DNA of 64,000 nucleotides from Amphiduros pacificus (lineage: Eukaryota; Annelida; Polychaeta; Phyllodocida; Hesionidae): positions 11,662,834 through 11,726,833 of the forward strand of contig OX439000.1 in NCBI GenBank assembly GCA_949316495.1, in the 5' to 3' direction. The translations under genes were made by a program, and so were the position numbers. The notes beneath the pieces are model-generated. The model was not told where the DNA came from, ran no database searches, and saw only the letters and a list, made by a program, of their open reading frames with translations. Below, piece after piece: positions 10,901 to 40,735 of the stretch (the first letter of the stretch is position 1; each line of letters starts with the position of its first letter).

Positions 10901-13900
10901 TTTGGTATGTGTTGGTTCGGGAAGATCTGATGAGGCACCTGGTGTCGCAGCGACCTCTTGTGTCGGATATCGGAGAAGCTTTTCAGGGTTGTGAGTTTTT
11001 GGAGTGTCAAGTACTCCTGCCTCTCTCATCTCACTAATGATAGGTTTTGTTGATATATACATATTTGGTTTTTTAAAGCCCCCGACTGTTGTTTTGGGAT
11101 AGACTGTAGTAGTATCCTCATCTTTGGAGATATATATTGTCGGTTTGTGCTGCCAAGTTGTATCATGTTCATTTGTTGGTGAACGTTGATCAGTCGTTTG
11201 TGTAATTTGATCATTTGCTGATGAACGTTGATCAGTTGTTAGTGTAAGTTGATCAGTTGTTAGAGAACGTTGATCAGTTGTTAGTGTAAGTTGGTCAGTT
11301 GTTAGAGAACGTTGATCAGTTGTTAGAGAACGTTGATCAGTTGTTAGAGAACGTTGATCAGTTATTAGTGTAAGTTGATCAGTTGTTTGTGTAAGTTGAT
11401 CAGTTGTTTGTGTAAGTTGATTAGTTGTTGGAGAACGTTGATCAGTTGTTGACCGTTGGTCTGTTGGTGGTTTCTTTTGATCAATCGTTGGTGTGTATTG
11501 ATCAGTTGTCGCTATATGTTGATTAATTGTTGGTATCTGCTTGTCAGTTGTCGCTATATATTTATCAGATGTCAGTATATGTTCATCAGGTGTGACTGCT
11601 ACTGGAAAGGATGTGGTAGATTCCTCTAATCTGTGTTTTATAACTGCAATTGACATAGAAATTAATATCTTCATAATAGAAACCTAAGTAGCAATTGTTT
11701 TTTTTTAATTGAGATAATTAATTTACTTCATTAAATTGAAATTAACACAAGAAGGGAGTCCATACATAACATACATGAAAACAGTCTCACTGATCTATAG
11801 CTAAAGTACGAATTCATTCCTGAAATAAATATCTCAAGAGAAAGCGCAATTTATCCTACCTTCAAATCTTATGACAAATTTAGCAAACATTTCTAAATTG
11901 GAAGGAAGCAAAAACAATTCCAAAACACCATGGTGGTCGAGTTGATTTGCTAGGATCTGGCAGTCAGAGATTTCTTTAACAAGTCTGCCCATGATGAGAT
12001 GGCCTTCCTTTGTATCGGCAGTTTTAGATCCTATAACAAGATGCTGTCCACAAATATAAATATTGGATTTTATGCTGTTTTCAAGAACATCCAGCTTCAC
12101 TCTATCCTGATATGTGCCAGAAAGTGTAATAGCGCAAGGTGGTTCATCTTTGGAATGAGATGTAGAGTCTTTATTGTATGATAAAAAGCCTTCGGTACTG
12201 CTAAGCTTTGTGTGATGACATACTTGGTAAACTAAACCATCTGCAATATTTTAATAAAACAAATATGTTATATTACTTTAGACAATGCAAAATGTGCCAG
12301 AGAATTGTTTGTTTATTATTACTGGATAAAGGTAAAATGATAAGGTAAAAAGTAAAAATAATATCAACACCTCTCAAACATTTCCAGGCGCAAATGCGGA
12401 GAAGATGAAAAAAAACAACTTCAAGACACAGTTGAGACTCGACAATATTTATATTTTTACCAATGAAAATGTATATTTCAACCCACGTATTTTTTTCTGA
12501 ACATGCACTTGTTGCCAAAATATTATTGCATTCCCTTCACAGCATACATAATGGTAGTCGTCAAATCTATCCAAATACGCATTGTTTCATGACGCAAGGG
12601 ACACCTGGATCACTAATGTTTAAACTCAAGCGGTGGGAATTGTTTCCCGATTAAAAGTTACCTGGAACACAGAGAAAATCCACTTCAAGATACTGCGGAA
12701 CTTCTGGACAGGCCGAACCAAAAGCTTCATTATTCACTGAAACATTACACTGCCTTTTGCCAAGGCATTGGTTCTGTAAAGTTGTGAAGGTTGAGGGCAT
12801 AAGGCAGGAAGTACGGTGCCCATCGACTAATTGACACACATTGGGCGAGGTCCTCCCGTAGTTGGCCCTGAGGAACATGAAGCCAGACCCCACTGGACAG
12901 GACTCTATCCATGTCTCGTGCTCACATACAGTCCTAGATACCCGGTCCACACCTATACCCAGGACATGATGATATACATATCATTAAACTTTTATGCTCT
13001 CTTATGTTTTGAAAGAAATCTCAATATAAATTTATTGAATTCATTCAATTCAATTCAATATTATGCAACGTTCACAGTAGTTTGCGTGTATTGATGTTGG
13101 TTTGACTCCCATTTATCTTTTTATCGTATATACATGATCTGTTTCTCATATATGGACTGTGTTTATAAGCAGTCTATCAAATAGTGCCTTACAATCAAAA
13201 TGTCCCAAAATCGCATTTAATAACATACCATCTGATTTTACCATTTAAGAAACATACACTTGCCTTGAAAGAACAAAGCAACCTTGCTATTTACATTTCT
13301 AGTTTGATGAACTAGAGTGATCTGTTTCAGTGAGATAGCCTTATCAGTTACTTCATGACACATTTCCATTTTGGGAAGCTGAAATGTATAGAGAAAACTG
13401 CCGCATTGGATGAGAGAGATGTTGGCATCATTCCTGACAATCCTGGCCGATATGAGGTGACTGGCAGAGGTTACACGGACTCTGCAGAAGTATGGCATCT
13501 CATTGGAAGTTTGTGGTAGCTCTATGTACACGGAGTCTGATGATATCTCTTCAGTGCCAGAGCACAGTGCAATAAATGACACAACTATAAAGAGGAAAAA
13601 TAACAAATTAATAAAACATTCTATTTGTTTTTGTATATCTTCCTAAATAAAAGCCATCCTTACAATATACAATGTTTAGTACTTGGCAATAAATCTATCT
13701 GCTCGTGTCTATCTGTTCCATAAATCCTTTTTTCAAAACTCTCTTCATCAAAGTCAACTTTTTAATTCAGAATTGATCTAATTGATAATTGTATAAATTT
13801 AATCATTTGATCAAATTCAAATTAAGAAAAGAATAAAATAATTTCCACTTCATATTAAGGAAGCTCTATGAGTGTTATAAATCAAACTTTTTGATGATTG

Positions 13901-15486
13901 TTATATAATAAATATTATAATAAAATATACGTGCCGCCATATTCAAATAAGGCCCCGCGATTTCCAAAAGAAAAAGCTACATGAAATACCATTTTCATTA
14001 AACCAGTGAAAAACTCTTCATCGGCAATTGCTGGACATAGTTTGAGATTTGCCTCTTCTTTTGGCTGGGCAATATGGACATTATTTCCACACCTCGATAT
14101 GACAGTTCCTCTCGGGACATGGCCGTCCAGGAGGGTGAGTCTGATGGCGTGGGCACCACTGAAGTTGATAGTGCTAGTCATGGGAGGACCTGCCTTGTTG
14201 AAGCTTCTAGGGTACTTAAGTGTGGCCATCAGTCTCGTCCCTTCATGAATCAACACTGAACGCCCCACGTACGAGCGCCCCCTGGCTGGCAACAAAACAG
14301 ACAGTTATTTTGGTTCTTATGAAAAGCCATTTTATGAGGGTGTAAAAACAATATATTTATATATATATATATATACTCTTGGTTACCTGGGAAGCATGCC
14401 ACATCGTACTGGAGATACTGAGGTCCTGAACACTGAGAATCAAATATAGAGTTGTAGGCCTGGATGGTACATCTTGCACTGTTGAAGCAAGCCTGGAGAG
14501 TGTCCATGCCATCAACCCCAGCACAACTCCCGGTCCCAGGCCGGGTATGGCCGCATCTCACGCTGGGGTTAGGCCTACCAAACCTGGCCTGCGTGAACAC
14601 GTGCACGTCCCCGGGAGCACAGCGTGAAATGTACTGCTCATCCTCACACAAAATCACACGGGAAGTTTCAAGACCTGTGCAGAAAAACAAAATAGTATTT
14701 ATGACCTCCACCAAAAAGATATACATGTATATAGTCAAGGAGGGCAATTTAAAGGAATCCTCTAGGGTGGGAACAAAATACTAAATATAAATCCTTTTTT
14801 TAAAAGTTTGTTCATGCATCAAACAGCATTCTATCAAAGCATGGGATTCAAACATACCTGGATAAACAATATTTGGACAATTCTCGGCAGTGATTTTCAA
14901 GCAGTGTGAAATGAAATGGTCATGTAATCATCTGACATACAAGTCTTTTTCCATGGAATAAAGCATGTAAAGAAAGATCTATACACTCTAAATACTGGAA
15001 ATATATAATAACTTCATACTGTACGATAACCACGCATATTGATTTCTAATTCTAAAATATAAAAGAGTATATATGACCACCACCAAAAAGACATATGGTC
15101 AAGGAGGGCAATTTAAAGGAATCCTCTGTCGCAGGGTGGGAACAAAATACTAAATATAAATCTTTTTAAAAAGTTTGTTCATGCATCAAACAGCATTCTA
15201 TCAAAGCATGGGATTCAAACATACCTGGATAAACAAAATTTGGACAATTCTCTGCAGTGATTTCCAAGCAGTGTGAAATGAAATGGTCATGCAATCATCT
15301 GACATACAAGTCTTTTCCATGGAACAAAGCATGTAAAGAAATATCTATATACTCTAAATACTGGAAATATATAATAACTTCATGCTGTACGATAACCACA
15401 CATATTGATTTCTAATACTCACCATATATATCACGATTGCACACAAATATGTATGTGTAGGACATAAAAATATAGAGATAATCCAT
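4970..15486 (-). CDS. SUEL-lectin/CUB-like type I membrane receptor (9 coding exons, 910 aa)
   Basis: Exons in transcript order: 15486-15423, 14674-14387, 14285-13935, 13584-13264, 12952-12662, 12240-11860, 11643-10870, 5978-5897, 5150-4970. All join in frame. Residues 1-21 form a plausible signal peptide (MDYLYIFMSYTYIF). Residues 23-117 and 342-438 are SUEL/rhamnose-binding-lectin domains, with motifs ARFGR and ANYGR, C-terminal QYLQYDVAC and QYLEVDFLC, and regular cysteines. Residues 118-234, 235-341 and 439-565 are about 110-residue CUB-like domains, each on one phase 1-1 exon. Residues 566-823 are a Thr-rich stalk with TTDQRSL repeats. LVIGAVAVGALLASLFILL (about 825-845) is the membrane helix. 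The 60-residue tail holds TYAVVYENK, where YEN fits a Grb2-type SH2 site. It probably binds surface sugars and may signal. Two donors appear to be GC rather than GT: 13263 strong, 13934 weak, and the latter is the least certain join. CUB assignment is by spacing only. Confidence 0.8.
6316..10869. repeat. 4.5-kb minisatellite of 32-34-bp units that copy the adjacent 5' splice site
   Basis: About 140 units reading, on the plus strand, CAGATGTGATCTCCCTTCTC then CTATTCCTGTAT. On the transcribed minus strand a unit is GATACAGGAATAG followed by GAGAAGGGAGATCACATCT. The true exon-intron junction at 10870/10869 reads GATGCTGGTATAG|GTGAGTAGGGAGATT, so the array begins exactly at the donor and includes 13 exon-like bases. 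About fifteen 34-bp units (for example near 6571, 7577, 8095, 8707, 9450 and 9714) keep GTGAGA after the AATAG, that is, a donor-like sequence. The majority have lost GT. It fills the intron between the stalk and transmembrane exons. The reading frames in it (repeats of 'CIRCDLPS') are artefacts of the repeat. Confidence 0.95.
11170..11480 (-). repeat. Coding 21-bp repeat in the stalk exon
   Basis: A 21-bp unit (plus strand CAGTTGTTAGAGAACGTTGAT) repeats about 14 times and encodes TTDQRSL / TTDQLTL on the minus strand. The frame is kept throughout, so the stalk length can vary without frameshift. It is rich in Thr and Ser, suggesting O-glycosylation. Confidence 0.9.
14700..15420. repeat. Tandem duplication of about 365 bp in intron 1 of the lectin receptor
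   Basis: The block from 'CACCAAAAAGATATACATG' through 'CATATTGATTTCTAAT' (about 14703-15055) is repeated with a few per cent divergence at about 15073-15415. Shared parts include GGTCAAGGAGGGCAATTTAA and GTTCATGCATCAAACAGC. The second copy ends at the signal-peptide exon donor (15422). Confidence 0.85.
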
Positions 15487-18187
15487 TGATGTATAATTGT
15501 CTCAATGAGCGTTAGAAGCAAAGTGTGAGACAAGGGTGGACAATCACAAACCGCTAATGACCGAATAGGCAATGTACTTAAATAAGTAATGTATATGTTA
15601 TAAATAATGAATTTATGTTATGTTTTATTTCTCATAACAAGACATCGTCTGGATGCATTTGCTGTGATATCACTGATAAATGGCAGAGTATTCTATTGTG
15701 AGTATGGCCTTAGTATAAACAGCTTAGATAAATGTTCTGTTCATATGATTCATGTGGCGTGGGAGGGTGAATGAGGCCGAGAAACATCTTACATTCAAAC
15801 AGTCTGAGAGCAACATAACTTATTTATCCCAGAAAAAATCTGATTATCAAAGCACGAAGTTTTCTATATTATGCAAAGCAAAGATCCTTTCCTCTCCTCT
15901 GTAACATGTCAGACAAGTTTCTATAATATTTGTGACTGGATCCCAATGGCAATATTAAATCCGATAAAATTCACATTATAATTCTATGGTTAACTACAAA
16001 CAGACAATGGAATCAATATTTTATTGCAAGTAAATCATAATATCCACCGCAAACATTTCCACTATGAAGTAGTGCTAAATTGATCTTCGTCGTTCACTGG
16101 CAATTACGAAGGGTCAAACACGCCAGGTGTCACAGACACGTGCCCACAACATTCAACTGGAGTCCACATATATCTCTATACTTTATTAGTTAATCATATG
16201 TGAAATTTCCAATTTCCGGTAAATTTAAAAGAATTTTCTAAGGCACAGCCTATTACAAATAATTACAGGTATTAAAATTTAGGACATATGTATGTATATT
16301 TTTTTACAGTATTTTACATCTTTATGTTGAGAATTTTGGCGAAATCATGACTGAAATCATGCCCGTATTTTAACCTTGATAGAACAAGAAATAAATGTAT
16401 CAGGTATCAGATATCATACATGCATGGCAAAAACCCTACTTTGACCACAATGACTTTTGATTCAACAAAATCATACAGGCGTGCAAATTTAGTTCCGAAA
16501 AGATTTACTATTTGCTCTATGACAATCTGCTTTTCATTAAACCTGAGAGCAATAATAAATATAAGTTATATTGCTCTCAGATTAAACAAAATGTTTATAA
16601 CGATTGATACATGTCTACTTTCCTTAGTTATCAAATCTTCCTCACATGGTAAATGTCATAAATAGCCTCCTGTTGGATTCTTGCCAGACATGAAGTCAGT
16701 CTTACTAATGAAATGGCTTTCATCGATTAAGGTGTTGTTGAGCACTGGTCAAACTGCTCACTGTGGCATATTTTACACATTAGTGATTTACAAGACTTCG
16801 TGGGACTTCTCCTGGATGACTGCCAACAAAGCACTCAAGAATCAAGGTCAATGTGTACTGCAGCCAAATCTCTAAGAACACATTGCACCTGACAATGTAT
16901 CAAAATTTAACCATTCTTAATCGTATTTGTGGCCTGGGGACACAACCAGAGGATATATCTCTCTCTGCAATACTTTTCGTCAAAATGCAGTCTGTCCTTC
17001 AATTAGTTTTTTTAGACTTGTTTCAACCAATATTGTTATAACCAATATGAATATTGAGAAGGCTTGATTTTGTATTGGAAACCAGGCATGAGAGCAGTAA
17101 TTTTGAAATGTCCGACTTTTTGATTAAAACACTTGAAAATACATGGGGGTCTAAGGTCTACAACTGGACGAGTCCAAAAGGGATAGTAACAAAGATTAAA
17201 TGGTTAGGGCCTGAAATGAGGGTTCTGTTGGTCTTGATCATGAACCATCTTGCAGCAGAACACATGGAAACAGTATCTTTCAATTCAATATAAAATGTTC
17301 ATTTCATTCATCTTCACTGTTGTTTTATTCTCTATTGTGATCCATATTTTTTGTTATCTCAGTTTGGATCTCATATCTTAAATAGAATAACAAGTTTTAA
17401 TTAAAAAGTAGAGCATTAATTCAAATAACAAAATATACATAATTGTTTATTTTATTAAATATATATTCTCCACATACCATTTTACTTGCCAGCTTATAAT
17501 ATGTCTAATCACATATATACAAATCTTACATCACTTCTAAAAATTTGTACTATTTTGTGCATTCACTCATTTCGTTATATATAATATACAAAAATGTCCT
17601 CGGTGAAAACCAATTCTGAATGCTTTATTTTTCATATAGAAAATGATAGTTTCATTATATTATCTGGGCCTATTTTATGAAAAGAAAGTTGATTGCATTT
17701 TAAAATATAGCAACTGTTTATTTTTAAAAAATGAATATGGTTTGACTATATAGTACATAAAATGTAAAACCCCAAGTTCAAGGAACACTTTAGATTTGTA
17801 CTTTCATGATGTTCAAATTATGATAACATCAGTCTAGATGGTGTAATGGACCACAGAAATGCCTTGAAATAATTTGGTCAACTTGTAAACTTTGTAAAAT
17901 TCTTGAATACTAAATCCTTGATCTGATTTGTCCTATAAAACACAAGTATAGTTAATCATGTACCCCTGAGTGGATCAACTCCTGGTATGATTTATATTTT
18001 TACATAATTATGTCCCACCCATATCAGTCTCAAAGCATACGGTCTGCTCCACAGAAACAAAATAAATGCTATACAGTCAGAGTGAATATTTATATTTGGT
18101 GACCTGCACCTTATTCACATTTTGTTCTGATCAGCAGTGTAAGTAATATAGATTTTTTGTTTTTTGTACTTTTTAAAATATAATTTC
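15487..18187. other. Intergenic, upstream of the lectin receptor and downstream of the myristoylated-protein gene
   Basis: No splice-supported exon was found. The plus-strand frames at 16681-16875 and 17054-17293 have no recognisable domain. A small foldback at 16538-16585 (CTGAGAGCAATA and its complement, with TTAA at the outer ends) is the only clear structure. The 5' UTR and promoter of the receptor should lie just above 15486, but no core element stands out. Confidence 0.5.
16538..16585. repeat. Small foldback, 12-bp core arms
   Basis: CTGAGAGCAATA and its exact complement TATTGCTCTCAG are separated by about 16 bases, with TTAA just outside each arm. It is possibly a minimal remnant of a TTAA-targeting MITE, or a chance palindrome. 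Confidence 0.5.
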
Positions 18188-21100
18188 TCATTTAGGGTTC
18201 AGCATAACTCTGAATCTCTTCCAGTTTCCATCTGCTTCAGTTCTGAGGTCTCCAATAAAATCTGTGGAGCTGTGAGAATAACAAAAAAAATAATTAACAG
18301 ATAAGCTTTGTTGTTTGACCAAACCACTACAAGTGTTCAATATATATATATATATAAGAATTATATTTTGAAAATGTTAAAAAAATCTTTCAAAGCCCCA
18401 GTGGAATGAAATACCAACCTAAGTTCATTTGCTTGGTGATAAAGATGAATATGACCGACAGGTTTTACAAGCCGCACAGCCATACGCTTCTGTATTTTCT
18501 TCACTCTGTCTTCTTTATGAAACCTCATTCTAAGAATACAAATGCCAATGATATCATATCTAAATTGAACGAAACTTATGACACAATACTTTTAAAAGAG
18601 ATTTAATACAGAGATCTAATTAATGTTTTTCAGATTTCTACTTGATTCAAACCATTAATAGAGCATGAGTTGTAATAAATTGTCCTCACAATTATTAACT
18701 GGCCTATTACAAAAGTGTTGTGAATTTAAAGATTTCAATGTAATATTTCAGAAACGTTTAACAATGACTAAATAAAGTGTTATGATAACTCACTCCACTG
18801 GATGCAGCTCAGCTCCTGGGTCCATCTCTGATATATCTGCATCCTCATCATCCACCTCTTCTAACTCTCCCTCTGAATAAAATCAAAATAGTAATTTTCA
18901 ATATCCGTTAGGTCATCAAAATATATTCCATTAATATTGTTGTGGAACATCTGAAGTAATATATGGGAAAGTTTATATAGATAAAATTTTGACTGTTTGG
19001 GGAATTATTTTGTTATTGTCATTATATGTTGAAATGTCAATCTTAATGTTATATGTTGAAATATCAATCTTCAAATAAATATATTATTTATTTATTATTC
19101 AACAGGAGAATTTAATTGGAAACCAAGCAATCAGAGCAACATCTATGGTAAACTATAAAAACAAGATTTATAAATGAGATATTAGTAAATCTTGTGCACC
19201 TTGTGTTAAAAATATGATATCGTAGTAGACATGTCCATGCTGCTTGAAGATAGAAGGCCACTGGTAGCCTTGTCCCTGTGGTTTAATGTCCCCATCACCT
19301 TCAATAATTCCCTTGTCTTTGTCTTTGATATGGTTTAATCCTTTTCCAAACACATAGAACAATTTCTTCTGCTTTGTACTTGTGGGACCTTTAGACACAT
19401 ACAAGAACTTCCAATCCTTTTCTTTGCTGTAAGCAGCATCTAAAGAAAACATGGGTAGGTAAAAAATATTATGAGACATTAAATATAATGAGGCATATAT
19501 CAAGGAGGAAAACTCCCTCCTCGTCTTTTATGTACACATGCAAATTCTACTTTACTTTATCTTAGTTAATCCCTAATTTTCACTGCTTGAATTTCAACAT
19601 TTATGATCCACCAGGTGTCTTTTGTGTCATGTTTTATGCATGGTGGGATAAGTTTGTTGGCTTGACAGCTGATTCGACTCCTATCATTCTATATGCTGTA
19701 AAGGGTAATATTCTACAACATATACATGTACACTACACATGCAAACAAGAAAAAGTGGTAATCCACATGTAACATGGAAAGATGTGCCTTTTCACGCTCG
19801 ATTACGTAAGTTGCACTAATATCACTCAGGTGTTAACACAAATCATCGATCAGATTTTTGCATGTCACTTCTGTTCTAATTGTCAGATTTACACCAATTT
19901 TAAATTAAACTTACTAAAAATTCCTTGTTCTAGCAATTTAAAGAGATAATTTTATGAAACGATGGGCGAACACGATGACATAGTTTTGAACGCTCTGCTT
20001 TGTTTACATCACACACTTTTCTTTTGTTTTACTTCTTTTAGATATGTAGTCATACGCCGGGGCACATGCACAAATTGGAATCTAGCATGCACACTATGAA
20101 CACTCCACAGTGGCGTCAGTTGCTTCAACAATAGTGACTACAGAAAAAACCCAATTACAACCCACAGGATATGACTACGCATTTCCCATGATCGTACCAA
20201 TCACAGAATAAAACAATCGGCAATCATTGTCAAAAAAAGAACCATCCGTGTTACAAAAAAAGGGGAATCTTGATAAAAATAGGAAGAGTTATGGATTTAA
20301 TTAACAAATTTATCAAAAGTTAATGACATATTTATCAACATTTTACACTATGAGCCAAACTTGCATGTCTACAAAGTTATCCCATGCATGAGAGTATAAC
20401 ACACCAAGTGGTAGCAGTGCCCACCTAAGCAGTGAGAATTGTGTGATTATGATCCATTTCTACCCATTTCCTGAGGTACAATGTAAGCGTTTAAATCATC
20501 ATTCCTGTCTGCTATTCATGAAAATGGATTAAGCCTGTTACAATGTATATCAATCACAAAGTAATTCATTTTTGGTAAATGTTAATTTGTTAAATAAATT
20601 GATCTTGAAGCAATAATCTGAGAATTAATAAATCGTTTCATCGTTTTTACCTTCACTGAAGTCATTTAAAGTTGGGTGAAAAAAATATCCTTTTTTGTTT
20701 GTTTTCTCGTTTCCCTCGTGTGGTTTTTCAATGCGAGCAAGCTTGCTGTCATGTTGAGAGTCTTCCTCTTTATAACGATAACGAACTGTGCCATGTTCCA
20801 TATGCACTAGCACAGGTGCATCAATAAGCATGGGCTGAAAAGTAACAGATTAAGTAATTAATTCTAAACTATTTTGCTATTAGTCAATGTGGTCAATGGT
20901 ACCCGACTTGAAATTTCCACCTGATGATGTCAGTGGCCCCAAGGCGGTTTTAGGCAGTGTTTCCTTATGTGCAGTCTGTCATGCAGCGCGTCATGCAGTG
21001 CGTCATGCAGCGCGACAATTTTTTTCGCACACCATATTGAACAATGCAGGCATTTCCATGTGTGCATATTGCTGTCTGTAATGACATCCGTAAGCAAATT

Positions 21101-22001
21101 GACGCATAGCCTTTCACATAGGGTAGCGAATGAAAATCTGACGCATAGAGTGACGCATAGGTTTCCCATAGGTTGCAAGCCTAATTTTGGCACCAAATTA
21201 GAAGTTTGCCGTGAAAACATCACAAAACTGACGCATACATGTGAACACCGCATGACGCTCGACATGACGCACTGCGTGACGCACAGCACATATGGAAACA
21301 CAGCCTTAAGGATAAAAGCTCCTTGGTGGACCGAAGGTTCAATATTGTAATTGACATAAAAAATTGTTTTGAAAATTGTTTCTGACTTATATAGCTGTTC
21401 AAGTTCACTTGGCAAAACTGCCAAGAAACAATTACCAACTATTTTACCATATTTCAACAGTAGTCCGCCTTTGCTTTATAAATGTAAAATGTCCATTCTC
21501 AACAGATGACAACAGAGCTTTGGAAGATGCGGGATGCCAATTGGTTTTACTAAATAAACTCATAGGCCGATTACCGATATCCATGTTTTTTCCCTGCATC
21601 AAAAAGTACACACTGACTGGAACTGTACAACTTTAGCTGAACCAGAACTCAACAATGGTGATTGGCAGGGGGCCTGTAGAAAACAACAGTGCTGGGTTAC
21701 AACTTCCAGTTTATCAACTGATTACCGATTACACCATTTGATTTTAATTAAGTGACAACAGCTCTGTTGTCGTCCGCAGCTTTAATTGTTGGCGGTATTT
21801 GAAAATGTAATTTGCAATCATCCAATGTGTTTTACATGATTGTTTACAAACACACTCAACAAAATTGGGTGAATATCGCCCACTTATTGCGAGTTACACT
21901 TCACTCACTTTGCCTTCCTTTTTTGACAATTTTCCAGCATATCCCACTCTTGGGTTAAGTGGCACTCCAATCTCGGGAGATTTGCTCGACCCTGTGCCCA
22001 T
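18188..22001 (-). CDS. Unrecognised 225-aa protein with N-myristoylation signal (5 exons)
   Basis: Exons in transcript order: 22001-21909, 20834-20651, 19439-19200, 18872-18794, 18269-18188. All have canonical GT-AG junctions and all phases agree. The protein starts MGTGSSKS: Gly2 with Ser6 fits the N-myristoylation consensus, with lysines following, so membrane tethering is inferred. The middle (about 93-172) is basic/aromatic (DWKFLYVSKG, LFYVFGKGLNHIKDKDKG, YQWPSIFKQHGHVYYDIIF). An acidic segment (EGELEEVDDEDADISEMD) follows, and the protein ends STDFIGDLRTEADGNWKRF. No family is recognised. The aromatic core could be a small globular domain. It is head to head with the GNAT/PARP gene, 175 bp between start codons, so the two may be co-expressed. 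Confidence 0.8.
19746..20256 (+). repeat. Dispersed repeat family copy C
   Basis: It starts at ACAAGAAAAAGTGGTAATCC and ends at CCATCCGTGTTACA, the same limits as copy B (1454-2270). It is shorter: the A-rich array and about 200 bp next to it are absent, and so is the perfect hairpin. It lies in intron 2 of the myristoylated-protein gene. Confidence 0.75.
20945..21311. repeat. Foldback element rich in GACGCAT/GCGTCATGC motifs
   Basis: The left arm TTTTAGGCAGTGTTTCC...TATGTGCAG and the complement of the right arm (CCTTAAGGCTGTGTTTCC...TATGTGCTG) pair imperfectly over more than 60 bp. Short tandem motifs GCGTCATGCA occur on the left and TGACGCA on the right and in the middle. It lies in intron 1 of the myristoylated-protein gene. 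It is probably an old non-autonomous DNA transposon. The cysteine-rich frame on the minus strand across it is an artefact. Confidence 0.6.
21562..21677. repeat. Small MITE with ATAGGCC ends, copy 1
   Basis: It begins ATAGGCCGATTACCGAT and ends ATTGGCAGGGGGCCTGT, which is inverted with respect to the start. It shares the ends and the interior 'GGAACTGTACAACTT' with 39383-39522, so this is a dispersed family. It is intronic. Confidence 0.7.
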
Positions 22002-22176
22002 TTTAGAGCAAATTCATTGATTTTATCTCCAGTTTTATCCCCTTAGTTACAAGATTGCTTCCTTGGTTTCCACAAGAACGAAGAAACAAATGGCGACGAG
22101 TGACGTCACGGACAGGTGCTCCCGTCGAATAGTGGAGTTACAAAACATGTTGGTGCGAGACTAGTTTGTTGACATT
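22002..22176. promoter_or_regulatory. Putative bidirectional promoter with palindromic CRE
   Basis: This 175-bp gap separates the start codons of two divergent genes. It is less AT-rich than its surroundings. It contains the full palindromic CRE TGACGTCA at 22101-22108 (CREB/ATF family) and AAATGGCGACG (22088-22098), YY1-like. No TATA box is apparent. Such short divergent gaps usually drive both genes; that is inference here. Confidence 0.6.

Positions 22177-40735
<18,559 letters not shown>

Noticed and set aside
13591-13606. Hydrophobic start LLFFLFIVVSFIALCSG, looking like a signal peptide and a new gene start
   Set aside because: The hydrophobic run is translated from the pyrimidine tract of a splice acceptor. 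There is no ATG (codon is TTG), and the exon fits the receptor gene in phase.
16681-17293. Consecutive short plus-strand frames that might be a decayed transposase
   Set aside because: No recognisable transposase motif and no flanking inverted repeats; not supportable by eye.
20930-21457. 175-codon Cys-rich frame on the minus strand
   Set aside because: It overlaps a foldback element in an intron of a well-supported minus-strand gene.
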